Shown here in pieces: positions 31,607 to 40,937 of a stretch of DNA of 64,000 nt. Both the position numbers and the translations under genes were made by a program. The stretch lies in the NCBI RefSeq assembly GCF_947498095.1, contig NZ_CANMJE010000002.1, positions 496,001 through 560,000 of the forward strand, given 5' to 3'. Each line of letters opens with the position of its first letter. Position 1 is the stretch's first letter. Source of the stretch: an uncultured Shimia sp. (GTDB lineage Bacteria > Pseudomonadota > Alphaproteobacteria > Rhodobacterales > Rhodobacteraceae). The notes under the pieces are model-generated. The model was not told the DNA's origin. It was given only the letters and a program-made list of their open reading frames with translations, and did not search any database.

Positions 31607-32710
31607 CTAACTGACCTGTATGGGATGGAAATGGGCTTAATTGGACAGATCTCGAGTGCAGAGAATTGGTTGCCCGACGCGGCAACACGGTATCTTTTGC
31701 ACACAGAACACGGGCTTTCGATCCGCGAAATTGCGCGGTCTCAAGACTGTCATCCCTCGACTGTTCTACGGCAAATCCGGAAGTTCGAAACATTGCGCGA
31801 TGACCCTTTAATGGACGAAGCGTTGGCGAATGCGTCGACATTTGTTCGTCCTGAGGGACCCGAGAACTTGCAGGAGCGCGCAGCCATGACCGAAACTGAG
31901 ACACTGAACATTGATCGCTTACCAGATGCCGAAACCCTAAAGCGCGAAGGGCTGCGGGTTCTGCGCCGGCTGTGCGAAACCGGGGCCGTTCTGGCGGTCG
32001 CCAAGGACATGGAAAAGGCCGTAATCGTTAGGGAAGCTGAGGGGGCGACGGCGCGGACTGGCGTCGTAGACCGGGCGGTGGCTCAGGCGATGGTGCTGAA
32101 AGACTGGATATCATGCAGATCACCGGGGCGGATTTCACGCTATCACATCACCGCAGCAGGGCGGTCGGCCTTGAACACTATGCTGGCCGAAGCAGAAAAC
32201 CAGGCTCAGGGTTTCGCCGAGGCACAAGTCGGGTTTGAGGGGGCCGCACCGATCGCACAAGGCATGCGGTTTTCCGTGGCGGATTCTCCGTTAACCGCCT
32301 TGGCTCGGCGCCGGGATCGCGACGGCAGTCCGTTTTTGCACGAAACCCTTGTTGCGGCCGGCGAGCGGCTGCGAGAAGATTTTGAGCTGGCTCAGATGGG
32401 ACCGCGAGATGCGTCCAACTGGAAGCGCTTTCTCAGCGGTGAAAACCGGTTTGGATATGTGGCGGACCAAGGGGTCACCGGGGCTCCGGCGATGGCGCGG
32501 GAGCGTGTGGCCCAAGCTGTCCGCGAGTTGGGTGATGGGTTGGCGGATGTGGCGTTGCGCTGCTGTTGTTTCCTGGAAGGTCTGGAAAGCGCGGAAAAGC
32601 GCCTGGGCTGGTCAGCCCGTTCCGGCAAAATTGTGCTCAGAATCGCGCTAATTCGGTTGAGTGAATATTATCGTTCACAAGCTGGGGGTGCAGGGCGTAT
32701 GATCGGATAA
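31589..32710 (+). CDS. DUF6456 helix-turn-helix protein
   Basis: The 373-residue protein has an N-terminal helix-turn-helix (GLSIREIARSQDCHPSTVLR near residue 43) and a C-terminal DUF6456 domain with GSPFLHETLVAAGERLREDFELAQM and a segment ending FLEGLESAEKRLGW. This Rhodobacterales pattern points to a DNA-binding protein of unknown target. I keep the GTG at 31589 because TTAGGG lies upstream; ATG 31625 would remove 12 residues. Its product ends just before a dyad terminator. Confidence 0.75.
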   Translation: MGKQVNLTDLYGMEMGLIGQISSAENWLPDAATRYLLHTEHGLSIREIARSQDCHPSTVLRQIRKFETLRDDPLMDEALANASTFVRPEGPENLQERAAMTETETLNIDRLPDAETLKREGLRVLRRLCETGAVLAVAKDMEKAVIVREAEGATARTGVVDRAVAQAMVLKDWISCRSPGRISRYHITAAGRSALNTMLAEAENQAQGFAEAQVGFEGAAPIAQGMRFSVADSPLTALARRRDRDGSPFLHETLVAAGERLREDFELAQMGPRDASNWKRFLSGENRFGYVADQGVTGAPAMARERVAQAVRELGDGLADVALRCCCFLEGLESAEKRLGWSARSGKIVLRIALIRLSEYYRSQAGGAGRMIG

Positions 32711-32761
32711 TACCCTCCGGGGTGTTTCGCTTGAAGTTTTGAGCCAACAGCGAGCGAAAGG

Positions 32762-32797
32762 ACGGCGCGTTCAAAAACTGAGCGCGCCGTTCCTTTG
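32762..32797 (+). terminator. Weak terminator for the DUF6456 gene
   Basis: ACGGCGCG at 32762-32769 pairs with CGCGCCGT at 32783-32790, an 8-bp stem with a 13-base loop, followed by TCCTTTG. The T tract is broken, so strength is uncertain. Confidence 0.45.
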
Positions 32798-32811
32798 TCT
32801 GACATAAGACC

Positions 32812-32845
32812 AAAAAAAACGGCCCGTGTGAGATCGCACAGGCCG
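32812..32845 (-). terminator. Rho-independent terminator of the peroxiredoxin gene
   Basis: On the minus strand CGGCCTGTG pairs with CACACGGGCCG around a short loop and runs into eight T. It lies 25 bases past the peroxiredoxin stop. Confidence 0.78.
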
Positions 32846-32869
32846 CGTTTCGTTCATCTTATACGAATA

Positions 32870-33415
32870 TCAGGCAACGTTGGCTTTTGCCGACTTGAGA
32901 TACTCCATCAACGTTTCCGGAGAAGAGACGCCATAGGGGTCTTCGCCGTGGTTGTCTGCAAGGCCGGGCTCTTCGAACCATGCTTCGATGGTGCCGTCGT
33001 TCACGATGGCAGCATAGCGCCACGAGCGCGCGCCAAAGCCCAGGTTGTCCTTGGCGACCAGCATGCCGATCTTGCGCGTAAACTCACCCGAGCCATCGGG
33101 GATGACCTTTACGTTGTCCAGATTTTGGCTCTCGGCCCATTTGTTCATGACAAAGCTGTCGTTGACGGACATGCAGTAAATGTCGTCGATGCCCAGTTCA
33201 CCGAACTCCGCAGCCATTTTTTCAAAGCCGGGCAATTGGTAGGTCGAGCAGGTTGGGGTGAAGGCGCCGGGCAGCGAGAACAGGATCACGCGCTTGCCTG
33301 CAAAGTAGTCGTCCGAGGTCATGTCCTGCCAGCGGAACGGGTTTGGACCGCCCACAGCTTCGTCGCGAACGCGGGTTTTAAAGGTGACTGCGGGAACTTT
33401 GACGCCTGCTTGCAT
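32870..33415 (-). CDS. Peroxiredoxin (Prx5/AhpE-like thioredoxin fold)
   Basis: The 181-residue protein reduces peroxides. The peroxidatic cysteine is C56 in the PGAFTPTCS motif, and Arg of the active site lies in GARSWRYA near residue 130. A second cysteine, C81, is in the IYCMSVND segment and is a possible resolving residue or bystander. This is the Prx5 type used with glutathione or glutaredoxin. An Irr-like box lies 41 bases upstream. Confidence 0.93.
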   Translation of the reverse strand: MQAGVKVPAVTFKTRVRDEAVGGPNPFRWQDMTSDDYFAGKRVILFSLPGAFTPTCSTYQLPGFEKMAAEFGELGIDDIYCMSVNDSFVMNKWAESQNLDNVKVIPDGSGEFTRKIGMLVAKDNLGFGARSWRYAAIVNDGTIEAWFEEPGLADNHGEDPYGVSSPETLMEYLKSAKANVA

Positions 33416-33455
33416 GGGGATACTCCTGATACCGTATTGAGTGTTCGAAGCGTCA

Positions 33456-33472
33456 CTTAAAATGATTCTAAA
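33456..33472 (-). promoter_or_regulatory. Possible Irr/ICE iron-response box
   Basis: On the minus strand TTTAGAATCATTTTAAG resembles the ICE consensus TTTAGAA-N3-TTCTAAA, with two mismatches in the right arm. It is about 41 bases before the peroxiredoxin ATG. Short motif, so only a candidate. Confidence 0.35.
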
Positions 33473-33624
33473 CCGGGTTCAATGTGGCATCGCGCCTCTT
33501 GAAAAATTTGGTGCGCATTCTTAGCACAACAGCATGCTTTGCGCGGAAATCTGCTGTTGAAGCGCTGCAGATTATCCAGCTCTTCAAAGCATTTACGTGC
33601 GGTCGTTAGTGTAAGGGCCGCGCG

Positions 33625-34746
33625 TTAATTGCCCGGTGTCATATCCACAATGGTCGGCTCCCGATCACCGCTCGTCTCAAAGACAATCATCTCGTTGCCC
33701 ATGTTCGCAAAATCGATTTTCTTCATATCCACCATGTGAACCGTCCGGTCATACATCGTGTGGTAGTAGAAAACGAGGTTTAGGCTGTCACTTGCGGTGG
33801 TGATCTGTGTGGCGCTGTACAGCAAGTCGTCGGACTGAACATCATCCTGTGCACCCTCGGCGGCATCGGCGGGAATGTTGAAATTGTCGAGAATACGAAA
33901 CGCCTCGCGCACGGTGTCATAGCCGTCTGTGGTCTTTCGTGCGGTTTGTGAAAAGGCAACAGCACGGACAAAGCGCGATGGCGGAGTAAAGTCACCCGGC
34001 AGTCCGATCATGCCACTTCCGGCACCCAAAGGGGCAAAAGTCACACCGCTTGCTTCTACGGATGGCACGCCCAAGGCCGACAAGTTCACAAAGTTATTGA
34101 GATTGGTCATGTGCCAGTCGTAGTTCGGCGAATTGGTGATAACGCCAAGCGGCGCGTCAAAGACGGTGAGTTCACCGTCGATGTACTCAATGACAATACG
34201 TCCTCCGAACCGGTCGGCCACCAACATGTGAAAAGGAAATGGAAACCCGAGCGTTTCATCCACAACGCCGACGACACGCACATTTTCCAGACCAGCTTGT
34301 GCTTCCTCTACTGTTTCAAATTGCGAAAGCACATAAGAAGCCAACAGGTCGCCGGGAATCGTATTGTCTGCGAGCTCTGGCAGGTATTCTTGATACTCAG
34401 TGAACCCCGGGAGGTAAAACAACCCCGCCGTCAACCCGGCTTCGTTGATGCCATCGGCGGGCGCACCGTGATCGAGCATGCTGATGCCAACCATACCAAA
34501 GCGCCCGGTCCAGGCCGCGCCCTCCTGACCGTCCGGCATTTCTCCGGCAGAGTAGGTGAAGTCTCTGGGAATAATATTGATCTTGGTTTCAAGGTCGAAT
34601 GGCCCCCATTCGGCAGTGCGTGCGCGAATGATGCTGCCATCCTTTCCGCTCAGCATAATGCCGGTGCAGGCCCAGGCCACTGAAACAGACGCGACGAGCG
34701 CAATGCTGGTCCGCGCAGCCGCTTTGATAATTCCAGAAATGGTCAT
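33625..34746 (-). CDS. Secreted choloylglycine-hydrolase-family Ntn hydrolase
   Basis: The 373-residue protein has a signal peptide of 26 residues ending SVAWA; cleavage would leave Cys27 (CTGIML) as the new N terminus, which is the catalytic nucleophile of this family. Other family marks are SMLDHGAPADGINEAGL and the VITNSPNYDWH segment near residue 205. The family includes bile-salt hydrolases, penicillin V acylases and N-acyl-homoserine lactone acylases. A marine-type bacterium makes lactone or lipid amide substrates more likely than bile salts, but this is inference. Confidence 0.88.
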   Translation of the reverse strand: MTISGIIKAAARTSIALVASVSVAWACTGIMLSGKDGSIIRARTAEWGPFDLETKINIIPRDFTYSAGEMPDGQEGAAWTGRFGMVGISMLDHGAPADGINEAGLTAGLFYLPGFTEYQEYLPELADNTIPGDLLASYVLSQFETVEEAQAGLENVRVVGVVDETLGFPFPFHMLVADRFGGRIVIEYIDGELTVFDAPLGVITNSPNYDWHMTNLNNFVNLSALGVPSVEASGVTFAPLGAGSGMIGLPGDFTPPSRFVRAVAFSQTARKTTDGYDTVREAFRILDNFNIPADAAEGAQDDVQSDDLLYSATQITTASDSLNLVFYYHTMYDRTVHMVDMKKIDFANMGNEMIVFETSGDREPTIVDMTPGN

Positions 34747-34974
34747 CGTTCTCTCCCGATCAATGTCTTTCTCAAATGATCGAGCATCCTATGGCAAAGT
34801 CAATAAAGCGCACGAGCAAGTCATGGCTTAGACGGGGGCCACGGCGGAAAGCGGCTGACCGCTTTAGTCATAGGTTGTCTCGTCCCGCATATCAGCCATG
34901 CGTCTCTGGTGGTTTCTTGGGGCGCAAACTATGGTATGCAGCGTGAAACCTGAATTGACCCGAGGGCAAGAGCT

Positions 34975-35925
34975 TTGCGTGACCTGAAAATTCCTGAACA
35001 GCGCCACCCCGAAAAGGCGCATCGCCCTGACAATGCGCAGCCGCGCAAACCCAAGTGGATTCGTGTCAAAGCGCCGACGGGCGAGGGCTATAACGCCACT
35101 CGTAAAATCATGCGTGAGAACAATCTGGCGACGGTCTGTGAAGAGGCAGCCTGTCCAAACGCTGGCGAATGCTGGTCACAGGGCCACGCCACCATGATGA
35201 TTATGGGCGAGATTTGTACCCGCGGCTGTACTTTCTGCAACATCGCGACAGGTAAGCCCAACGCTCTGGACACGTTTGAACCGGGCCGGGTGGCTGAAGC
35301 CGTTAAGAAACTGGGTCTGAACCACGTGGTGATCACTTCGGTCGATCGGGACGATCTGACGGATGGTGGGGCAGAGCATTTTGCACAGACCATCCGTGCC
35401 ATTCGGCACCGTAGCCCGGCGACGACGATTGAGATTCTGACACCCGACTTTCTAAAGTGCGCCCCGGAAGTTCTCGAAGTTGTCGTCGCAGCGCGACCGG
35501 ATGTGTTCAACCACAATCTCGAAACCGTTCCCGGGCTCTATCCCAAGGTGCGCCCCGGTGCGCGGTATTTCCATTCTCTGCGGCTGTTGCAGCGGGTGAA
35601 AGAGATGGATCCCTCAATTTTCACCAAATCCGGCATTATGGTTGGCCTGGGTGAGGACAAACTGGGCGTTCAGCAAGTCATGGATGACATGCGTGCGGCA
35701 GATATCGATTTCCTGACGATCGGCCAGTACCTGCAGCCAACCCCGAAACACCACGGTGTGGATCGATTTGTGACCCCGGAAGAGTTCAAAGCCTATGAGA
35801 CAGCCGCCTATGGCAAGGGGTTCCTGATGGTGTCTGCGACACCGCTTACCCGTTCGTCTTATCACGCCGGTGACGATTTCGCCCGACTGCGCGCCAATCG
35901 TGAGGCCCAGTTCGCCGAAGGGTAA
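34975..35925 (+). CDS. lipA: LipA, lipoyl synthase
   Basis: The 316-residue radical-SAM enzyme inserts two sulfurs into protein-bound octanoate. The auxiliary cluster is [12 protein letters not shown] (C55, C60, C66) and the radical-SAM cluster is CTRGCTFC (C81, C85, C88). The start is TTG at 34975, supported by the conserved [10 protein letters not shown] opening of the family and a GAGGG upstream. It has no lipB beside it. Confidence 0.95.
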   Translation: MRDLKIPEQRHPEKAHRPDNAQPRKPKWIRVKAPTGEGYNATRKIMRENNLATVCEEAACPNAGECWSQGHATMMIMGEICTRGCTFCNIATGKPNALDTFEPGRVAEAVKKLGLNHVVITSVDRDDLTDGGAEHFAQTIRAIRHRSPATTIEILTPDFLKCAPEVLEVVVAARPDVFNHNLETVPGLYPKVRPGARYFHSLRLLQRVKEMDPSIFTKSGIMVGLGEDKLGVQQVMDDMRAADIDFLTIGQYLQPTPKHHGVDRFVTPEEFKAYETAAYGKGFLMVSATPLTRSSYHAGDDFARLRANREAQFAEG

Positions 35926-35967
35926 AGCCCGAACGCATCTGTGCCGCTCTAACGCGGAGGGCTGGTG

Positions 35968-36864
35968 TCAGTAATCGAGGCGCCAGCCAAAAGTCAGCGA
36001 GTAAAGCGGGTCATCGATAAGGTTAAAGTCGCCTCCCGACAGGGCAACATAGGCGTTGTCGGTAATGTCATAGGTGAGTGTGGCGCTTTTCCACGTGTCC
36101 CCAAAGCTGGCCAGAGTGCTGTACATCAACTCGATATTCAGCCGTTCTGTAATGTCGAAATCCATTCCGGCGTTGTAAAACTCACCCCTGAACCCGCTGC
36201 CGTCGTCATAAGTGCGATACAGCAAGCTGCCGCCAAAACGTCCCCAGTCTCCGACCGCCGAGAAATAGGCCGAGGTCTCGTCGTCTGTGGTTTCTCGTTC
36301 CAGACCAACGCCCAGCGTGTAGACATCGATTTGATGGGTCAGCGCAAATTGAAGATAGGTGTCGGTGGTGCCGTCTGTTTCTTGCGTAACCGATGCACCG
36401 ACACGTGTGTTCCCCCATTGACCGTCATAGCGCAGCCCGTGGAAATTGTTGGCATCCAGATAAATGTCTTCAAAAGCCATCGAATGAAAAAACGTCGGGA
36501 AGTAATACTTTGTGGCGTAATCCGAAACAAAATCTGCGGCCTCAAAGTAGTCTTCGATCACCAGCCGGGGGCGACCAATCTGGAACCGGCCGATATCAGT
36601 GGTGGCGGTGATTGTCGCAAAGGCCATGTAGGTGCTGTCATAAAACCCTGAATCAAATCGGGTGCGTGAGCCGTCGAGCCCGATCTCAAAGGACCAGATA
36701 TCGTCAAAGCGATAACCCAGCGTGAAATCACCGCTCAGGGCGTGCCAATCGGTGCCGTCACTTTCAAGGAAATGAAACGCAATCTCTCCGTCCGAAAAAA
36801 ACTGCGCCTGTGCCGACGTTGCAGCCAAAAGCCCTGCTGCAATGGTTGTACCAAGACGTTTCAT
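35968..36864 (-). CDS. Outer-membrane beta-barrel protein, unknown role
   Basis: The 298-residue protein has a clear signal peptide (MKRLGTTIAAGLLAATSAQA) and a body of alternating short strands rich in Tyr, Phe, Asp and Gly, ending in Tyr after WRLD, as in outer-membrane barrels. It has about 12 strands by rough inspection. I recognise no specific porin motif. The start is the ATG at 36864, before which the frame has no signal sequence. Confidence 0.75.
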   Translation of the reverse strand: MKRLGTTIAAGLLAATSAQAQFFSDGEIAFHFLESDGTDWHALSGDFTLGYRFDDIWSFEIGLDGSRTRFDSGFYDSTYMAFATITATTDIGRFQIGRPRLVIEDYFEAADFVSDYATKYYFPTFFHSMAFEDIYLDANNFHGLRYDGQWGNTRVGASVTQETDGTTDTYLQFALTHQIDVYTLGVGLERETTDDETSAYFSAVGDWGRFGGSLLYRTYDDGSGFRGEFYNAGMDFDITERLNIELMYSTLASFGDTWKSATLTYDITDNAYVALSGGDFNLIDDPLYSLTFGWRLDY

Positions 36865-36967
36865 GCTAGTCCTGTCCGCTTGTCCCGATCCTTTCTTCTG
36901 TGATCGGGTGGACCAAGACAAATCTTCAATTGGGAAAACGTGCCGCCGTCATAAATCGGCAACATCT

Positions 36968-37135
36968 TTAGAAGCGGCTTTTTTCGACACGTGCCCAATC
37001 GGGCCAGAAACCTAGGTATTCGATCAAGCCAAGAATCAGGCATAACAAGATGATTGCCGCAAACAGCTTTACCCGCGCTGCCGAGGGCGGACTCTGCGCA
37101 AATCGTTTCATGCGCATGAGATGGCGCAGGTTCAT
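36968..37135 (-). CDS. 55-residue single-pass membrane protein, coupled to hpt
   Basis: This short frame encodes 55 residues: a basic N terminus ([12 protein letters not shown]), one membrane segment (residues 24-42, [17 protein letters not shown]) and a short [13 protein letters not shown] tail. Its ATG overlaps the hpt stop by 4 bases (ATGA), a strong sign that it is translated. I recall similar small Rhodobacterales proteins with a PDW motif after the membrane segment, but the function is unknown. It is too short for most gene callers. Confidence 0.82.
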   Translation of the reverse strand: MNLRHLMRMKRFAQSPPSAARVKLFAAIILLCLILGLIEYLGFWPDWARVEKSRF

Positions 37136-37671
37136 TCGGTGAACCGCACCTTGCCGATGTAGGGCAGGTTGCGATTGCGTTGGGCAAAGTCGATGCCATA
37201 GCCCACAACAAATTCATCGGGAATCGAAAATCCGATCCAATCGGCCCGGATGTCGGCTTCGCGTCGTGAGGGTTTGTCCAAGAGCGCGATGGTTTTAAGT
37301 CGCGCAGGTTTGCGTGATTCAAGAATATGCACCACGTGGGTCAGCGTGTGACCGGTATCGACGATATCTTCGACAACCAGCACGTCGCGCCCTTCAATTT
37401 CGCCTCTTATGTCCTTGAGAATGCGGACTTCCCTGCTGCTCTCCATCGAGTTTCCGTAGGAGGACGCCTCGAGAAAATCGACCTCAACAGGCAGTTCAAG
37501 TTCGCGAACGAGATCGGCGATGAAGACGAAAGAACCTCGCAAAAGCCCCACGACCACCAGCTTGTTCGTGCCTTCGAACTCGGTTGCGATCTCTTCGCAA
37601 AGCTCTTCAATGCGCGCTGCAATGGACTTGGCCGAGATCATTTGATCGATGACATATGGACGCTCTGGCAT
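37132..37671 (-). CDS. hpt: Hpt, hypoxanthine phosphoribosyltransferase
   Basis: The 179-residue protein salvages hypoxanthine and guanine. The PRPP-binding motif is [14 protein letters not shown] near residue 97, the flexible-loop region is [10 protein letters not shown] and the base-binding tail is [20 protein letters not shown]. The ATG at 37671 has AAGGGGG 7 bases upstream. Divergent from the COQ10-like gene with 67 bases between. Confidence 0.93.
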   Translation of the reverse strand: MPERPYVIDQMISAKSIAARIEELCEEIATEFEGTNKLVVVGLLRGSFVFIADLVRELELPVEVDFLEASSYGNSMESSREVRILKDIRGEIEGRDVLVVEDIVDTGHTLTHVVHILESRKPARLKTIALLDKPSRREADIRADWIGFSIPDEFVVGYGIDFAQRNRNLPYIGKVRFTE

Positions 37672-37738
37672 GACACCCCCTTGATTTTCCGAGCGCAGCA
37701 TACGAAATGCGGGGCCACTGTCCATGTGAAATCAGGCC

Positions 37739-38182
37739 ATGCCAACCCATTCTGAAACCCGCACCCTGCCGTATACCGCCCAACAGATGTATGATCTGGT
37801 GGCGGATGTCGCGTTATATCCACAGTTTTTGCCGTGGTGTGCCGCCGCGCGTATTCGTTCTGTGACGCCCAAAGAAAACTCGCGAGAGATGCTGGCTGAC
37901 CTTGTGATCTCGTTCAAAGTGTTCCGGGAAAAATTTGGCAGCCGGGTGCTGTTGCACGACGCCGCGCGGTCTGTGGATACAGAGTATCTGGATGGTCCGT
38001 TCAAGTTTCTGAAATCCACGTGGGATTTCAAGGATGTTGAAGGCGGATGCGATGTGTCCTTTTTTGTGGATTTTGAATTTCGCAACGTGATCCTGCAAAA
38101 GGCGATTGGGCTGGTCTTTAACGAGGCGATGCACCGGATCGTGGCGGCCTTTGAAAAACGGGCCAAGGACTTGTACGGCTAG
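37739..38182 (+). CDS. COQ10/RatA-family START-domain protein
   Basis: The 147-residue protein is a polyketide cyclase/SRPBCC-fold member of the RatA/COQ10 family. The opening YTAQQMYDLVADVALYPQFLPWC is diagnostic. In eukaryotes COQ10 binds ubiquinone; E. coli RatA binds 50S subunits. Either role is possible here. No toxin partner gene is adjacent. Confidence 0.88.
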   Translation: MPTHSETRTLPYTAQQMYDLVADVALYPQFLPWCAAARIRSVTPKENSREMLADLVISFKVFREKFGSRVLLHDAARSVDTEYLDGPFKFLKSTWDFKDVEGGCDVSFFVDFEFRNVILQKAIGLVFNEAMHRIVAAFEKRAKDLYG

Positions 38183-38222
38183 GCGCAGGGGTGCACAGTC
38201 GCCTCAAAACCAGAGGTGAGCC

Positions 38223-39521
38223 ATGCACACAGCCGAGAAGATCGCCAGATATGCCTTTCAGACTTACGAAGATGCCTTAACGGACAACGTGTTGGACGTC
38301 ATGCGCCTGTCTTTGTTGGACTGGGCGAGCGTGGCCCGCGCCGCAGTGGCGGAACCAGTCGCGATCGCAGCCTGGGCAATGGAGCACAGCAACGGTGGAT
38401 ATGGCGTGGCCAGCGTGATCGACCGTAAGATCCAGCTGCCCATGCGTGGTGCGGCAATGGTCAATGGCGTGTTGGGTCATGCGCTGGATTACGACGATAC
38501 GCATTTTGCCCACATCGGACATGTCAGCGCCGTTGTCTTGCCCGCCGTGCTGGCGGTGGCCGAAGATCAGGAGGAAAGCCTTGATGCGGCTCTCAGGGCG
38601 ACTGTGGTCGGGGCAGAGGCGGCCATTCGCACCGGTCTGTGGCTGGGGCGTCCACATTACGAGGCCGGGTTCCACCAAACTGCCACGGCAGGGATATTTG
38701 GCGCCACCGCCGGCGCCGCTGCGTTGATGCGAGATCTGAGTTCCACCGAAGTCGCTCAGGCCGTGGCCCTTGCAGGCAGCCGGGCCGGGGGCCTCAAGGC
38801 GCATTTTGGCACGATGGCCAAACCCTATCATGCGGGCATGGCGGCAGCCGGGGCTGTTGAGTCGCTGATGGCGGTGTCTTACGGGGTCGAGGCTAACCCG
38901 GCGGCGCTGGACGGTCCTCTGGGCTATGGCGTGATGCATGGCGGTATCTGCGATGCCACCGCTTTTGACGCAAAGGGTTACCTGTGGCCTGCGGTATCGC
39001 ACAAGCTGCATGCCTGTTGCCACGGCACGCACGCCGCGATCGAGGCGTTGCGTGGCTTTCAGGGACAAGCGGTCGAGGCGGTTGAGATTGCCGTGCATCC
39101 GCGCTGGCTGGATGTGTGCAATATCCCGGCACCCCAAACCCGGCTTGAGGCCAAGTTCAGCTTGACCCTGACGGGGGCTATGTCGTTGCTTGGCTTGCCA
39201 CTGACCACGGATCAGAGCTTTGAAGAAAATGTCATCCTCAGTGCCGAGGTGGTAGAGCTTCGCGACAAGATCACCGTGGTTGGAGACTCTGAGCTGGCGG
39301 ATACGGCAGCGGTGGTTCAGGTTCAGACCGGTGGTAAGGTCGAGACAGCGCACCATGATCTGGCCGATGTGGCGGATTTTGCCACTCGCAAAGCCCGCGT
39401 GCGCGAAAAATCCCATGCCTTGATAGGTGCGGACCTGTCGGATGCTCTGTGGGAAGAGATCACAAGCCCAAACCTGCCCAGCGCCAGACGATTTATGGAA
39501 GTTCTGCAATCCCAGGATTGA
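38223..39521 (+). CDS. MmgE/PrpD-family protein
   Basis: The 432-residue protein belongs to the family of 2-methylcitrate dehydratase (PrpD) and aconitate isomerase-like enzymes. GHALDYDDTHF near residue 85 is the family hallmark; the AGFHQTATAGIFGATAGAA and LKAHFGTMAKPYHAG segments follow. No methylcitrate-pathway gene is nearby, so the substrate is open. The ATG has GAGGTG upstream. Confidence 0.87.
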   Translation: MHTAEKIARYAFQTYEDALTDNVLDVMRLSLLDWASVARAAVAEPVAIAAWAMEHSNGGYGVASVIDRKIQLPMRGAAMVNGVLGHALDYDDTHFAHIGHVSAVVLPAVLAVAEDQEESLDAALRATVVGAEAAIRTGLWLGRPHYEAGFHQTATAGIFGATAGAAALMRDLSSTEVAQAVALAGSRAGGLKAHFGTMAKPYHAGMAAAGAVESLMAVSYGVEANPAALDGPLGYGVMHGGICDATAFDAKGYLWPAVSHKLHACCHGTHAAIEALRGFQGQAVEAVEIAVHPRWLDVCNIPAPQTRLEAKFSLTLTGAMSLLGLPLTTDQSFEENVILSAEVVELRDKITVVGDSELADTAAVVQVQTGGKVETAHHDLADVADFATRKARVREKSHALIGADLSDALWEEITSPNLPSARRFMEVLQSQD

Positions 39522-39539
39522 TGGCTCGCGCGCAGACAC

Positions 39540-39571
39540 AAAAAAGGGCGGACCCCGCAAGGTCCGCCTTC
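39540..39571 (-). terminator. Terminator of amtB
   Basis: A stem of GGCGGACC and GGTCCGCC with a six-base loop runs on the minus strand into six or more T. On the plus strand it is followed by TTCTG only, so it serves amtB mainly, and perhaps weakly the MmgE/PrpD gene. Confidence 0.8.
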
Positions 39572-39593
39572 TGTCCGTCCTGAGTTTCGCGCG

Positions 39594-40775
39594 TCAGGAA
39601 TTCCAGTCGTAAGCCCGTTCGCCGTGGGCACTGAGGTCGAGACCATTTACCTCGGTCTCGGCGTCGACGCGCAGCGGCGTGATCAGGGCCACGACTTTGA
39701 CCAGCACCACGGTCACAACCACCGTAAATGCGCCAACCACGGCCAGACCGCCCAGTTGTGCGGCCCATGTGCCTTGGCCAAACACCGCGATCATGATTGT
39801 GCCAAAGATGCCGCCGACACCGTGGACCGCGAAGACATCCAGCGTGTCGTCAATTTTCAGCATGTTGCGGATCACGTTGACGGCCTCTTGGCAGAGAATG
39901 CCAGCGACGGCACCAATTACCAGGGCTTCGACCGGGCCAACAAAGCCTGACGCCGGGGTGATCGAGGCCAGACCCGCGATGGTGCCGGTGACCAGACCTA
40001 CTAGCGAGGCTTTGCCGTACTTGATACGCTCCCAGAGCGCCCATGACAGCGAGGCTGTCGCGGCCGAGATATGTGTGACGGTCAGCGCCATTGCCGCGCC
40101 ACCATCGGCTGCCAGTTGCGAGCCGCCATTGAAGCCGAACCAACCGACCCACAGCATGGCTGCGCCGATCATCACCATCCAAGGCGCGTGCGGCGGTGTC
40201 GTGCGATGCTTGCGCGGTCCAAGGAACACGGCCACGATCAATGCCGCGATCCCTGCAGTCTCATGCACCACAATGCCGCCTGCAAAGTCGCGCACGCCGA
40301 TCTCGCCAAAGATACCGCCATCAGCCAGCATTCCGCCGCCCCAGATCCAGTGCACCACGGGGGCATAGCACAAGAGCATCCAGAGCCCAGAGAACAACAG
40401 CACGAAGCCAAAACCGATGCGCTCAACATAAGCACCAACGATCAGCGCAGGTGTGATGATCGCGAAGGTCATTTGAAAGGCAAAGAACAAAACCTCGGGC
40501 AAGGTGCCCGACAGACTGTCAGCTGTGACACCTATCAGGAACATCTTGCCAAGGCCGCCCCAAAGGCCGGTTTCACCGCTGCCAAAGGCGATTGTGTAGC
40601 CAAAGGCCAGCCACAGAATGCTCATCAAACAGGCGATGGCATAGGTTTGCATAAAGACGCTGAGCACGTTGCGCGCTCGTACAAGCCCGCCGTAAAACAG
40701 TGCCAGACCTGGGAGTGTCATGAACAGGACCAAGGCTGTCGCCACGATGATCCAGGCGGTGTCCGCTCCGTTCAT
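39594..40775 (-). CDS. amtB: AmtB, ammonium transporter
   Basis: The 393-residue protein has eleven membrane helices typical of Amt channels. The twin pore histidines are in GGIVVHETAG (near residue 170) and FAVHGVGG (near 315); the Asp of the entry site is in VRDFAGG. No glnK gene is directly upstream, unlike the common glnK-amtB pair. A weak GG-N10-GC sequence upstream does not convince me as a sigma-54 site. The signal-like N terminus is the first helix. Confidence 0.93.
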   Translation of the reverse strand: MNGADTAWIIVATALVLFMTLPGLALFYGGLVRARNVLSVFMQTYAIACLMSILWLAFGYTIAFGSGETGLWGGLGKMFLIGVTADSLSGTLPEVLFFAFQMTFAIITPALIVGAYVERIGFGFVLLFSGLWMLLCYAPVVHWIWGGGMLADGGIFGEIGVRDFAGGIVVHETAGIAALIVAVFLGPRKHRTTPPHAPWMVMIGAAMLWVGWFGFNGGSQLAADGGAAMALTVTHISAATASLSWALWERIKYGKASLVGLVTGTIAGLASITPASGFVGPVEALVIGAVAGILCQEAVNVIRNMLKIDDTLDVFAVHGVGGIFGTIMIAVFGQGTWAAQLGGLAVVGAFTVVVTVVLVKVVALITPLRVDAETEVNGLDLSAHGERAYDWNS

Positions 40776-40937
40776 TGTCCCTTCCTTTCCGTATTTGTGA
40801 TGATTTGAGCGTCACAAAGCGCAAAAGGATGGCGAATTAAAAATGCAAACGGCTTTGAGTGCGCCTGAAACATGGGCGTTTTGCAAAGTGCCCAAAAAAT
40901 GGGCGCCTAAGCTTGGGCAGTGCTTGATTTCGCGCCG

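Noticed and set aside
38277-39560. 427-residue open frame on the minus strand
   Set aside because: Shadow of the MmgE/PrpD gene; same compositional pattern and no ribosome site.
40071-40808. 245-residue plus-strand frame
   Set aside because: Antisense to amtB, which has all its helices and pore histidines.
40776-40937. Sigma-54 promoter before amtB
   Set aside because: A GG-N10-GC spacing exists, but the rest of the -24/-12 boxes do not match, and NtrC here lacks the sigma-54 loop.
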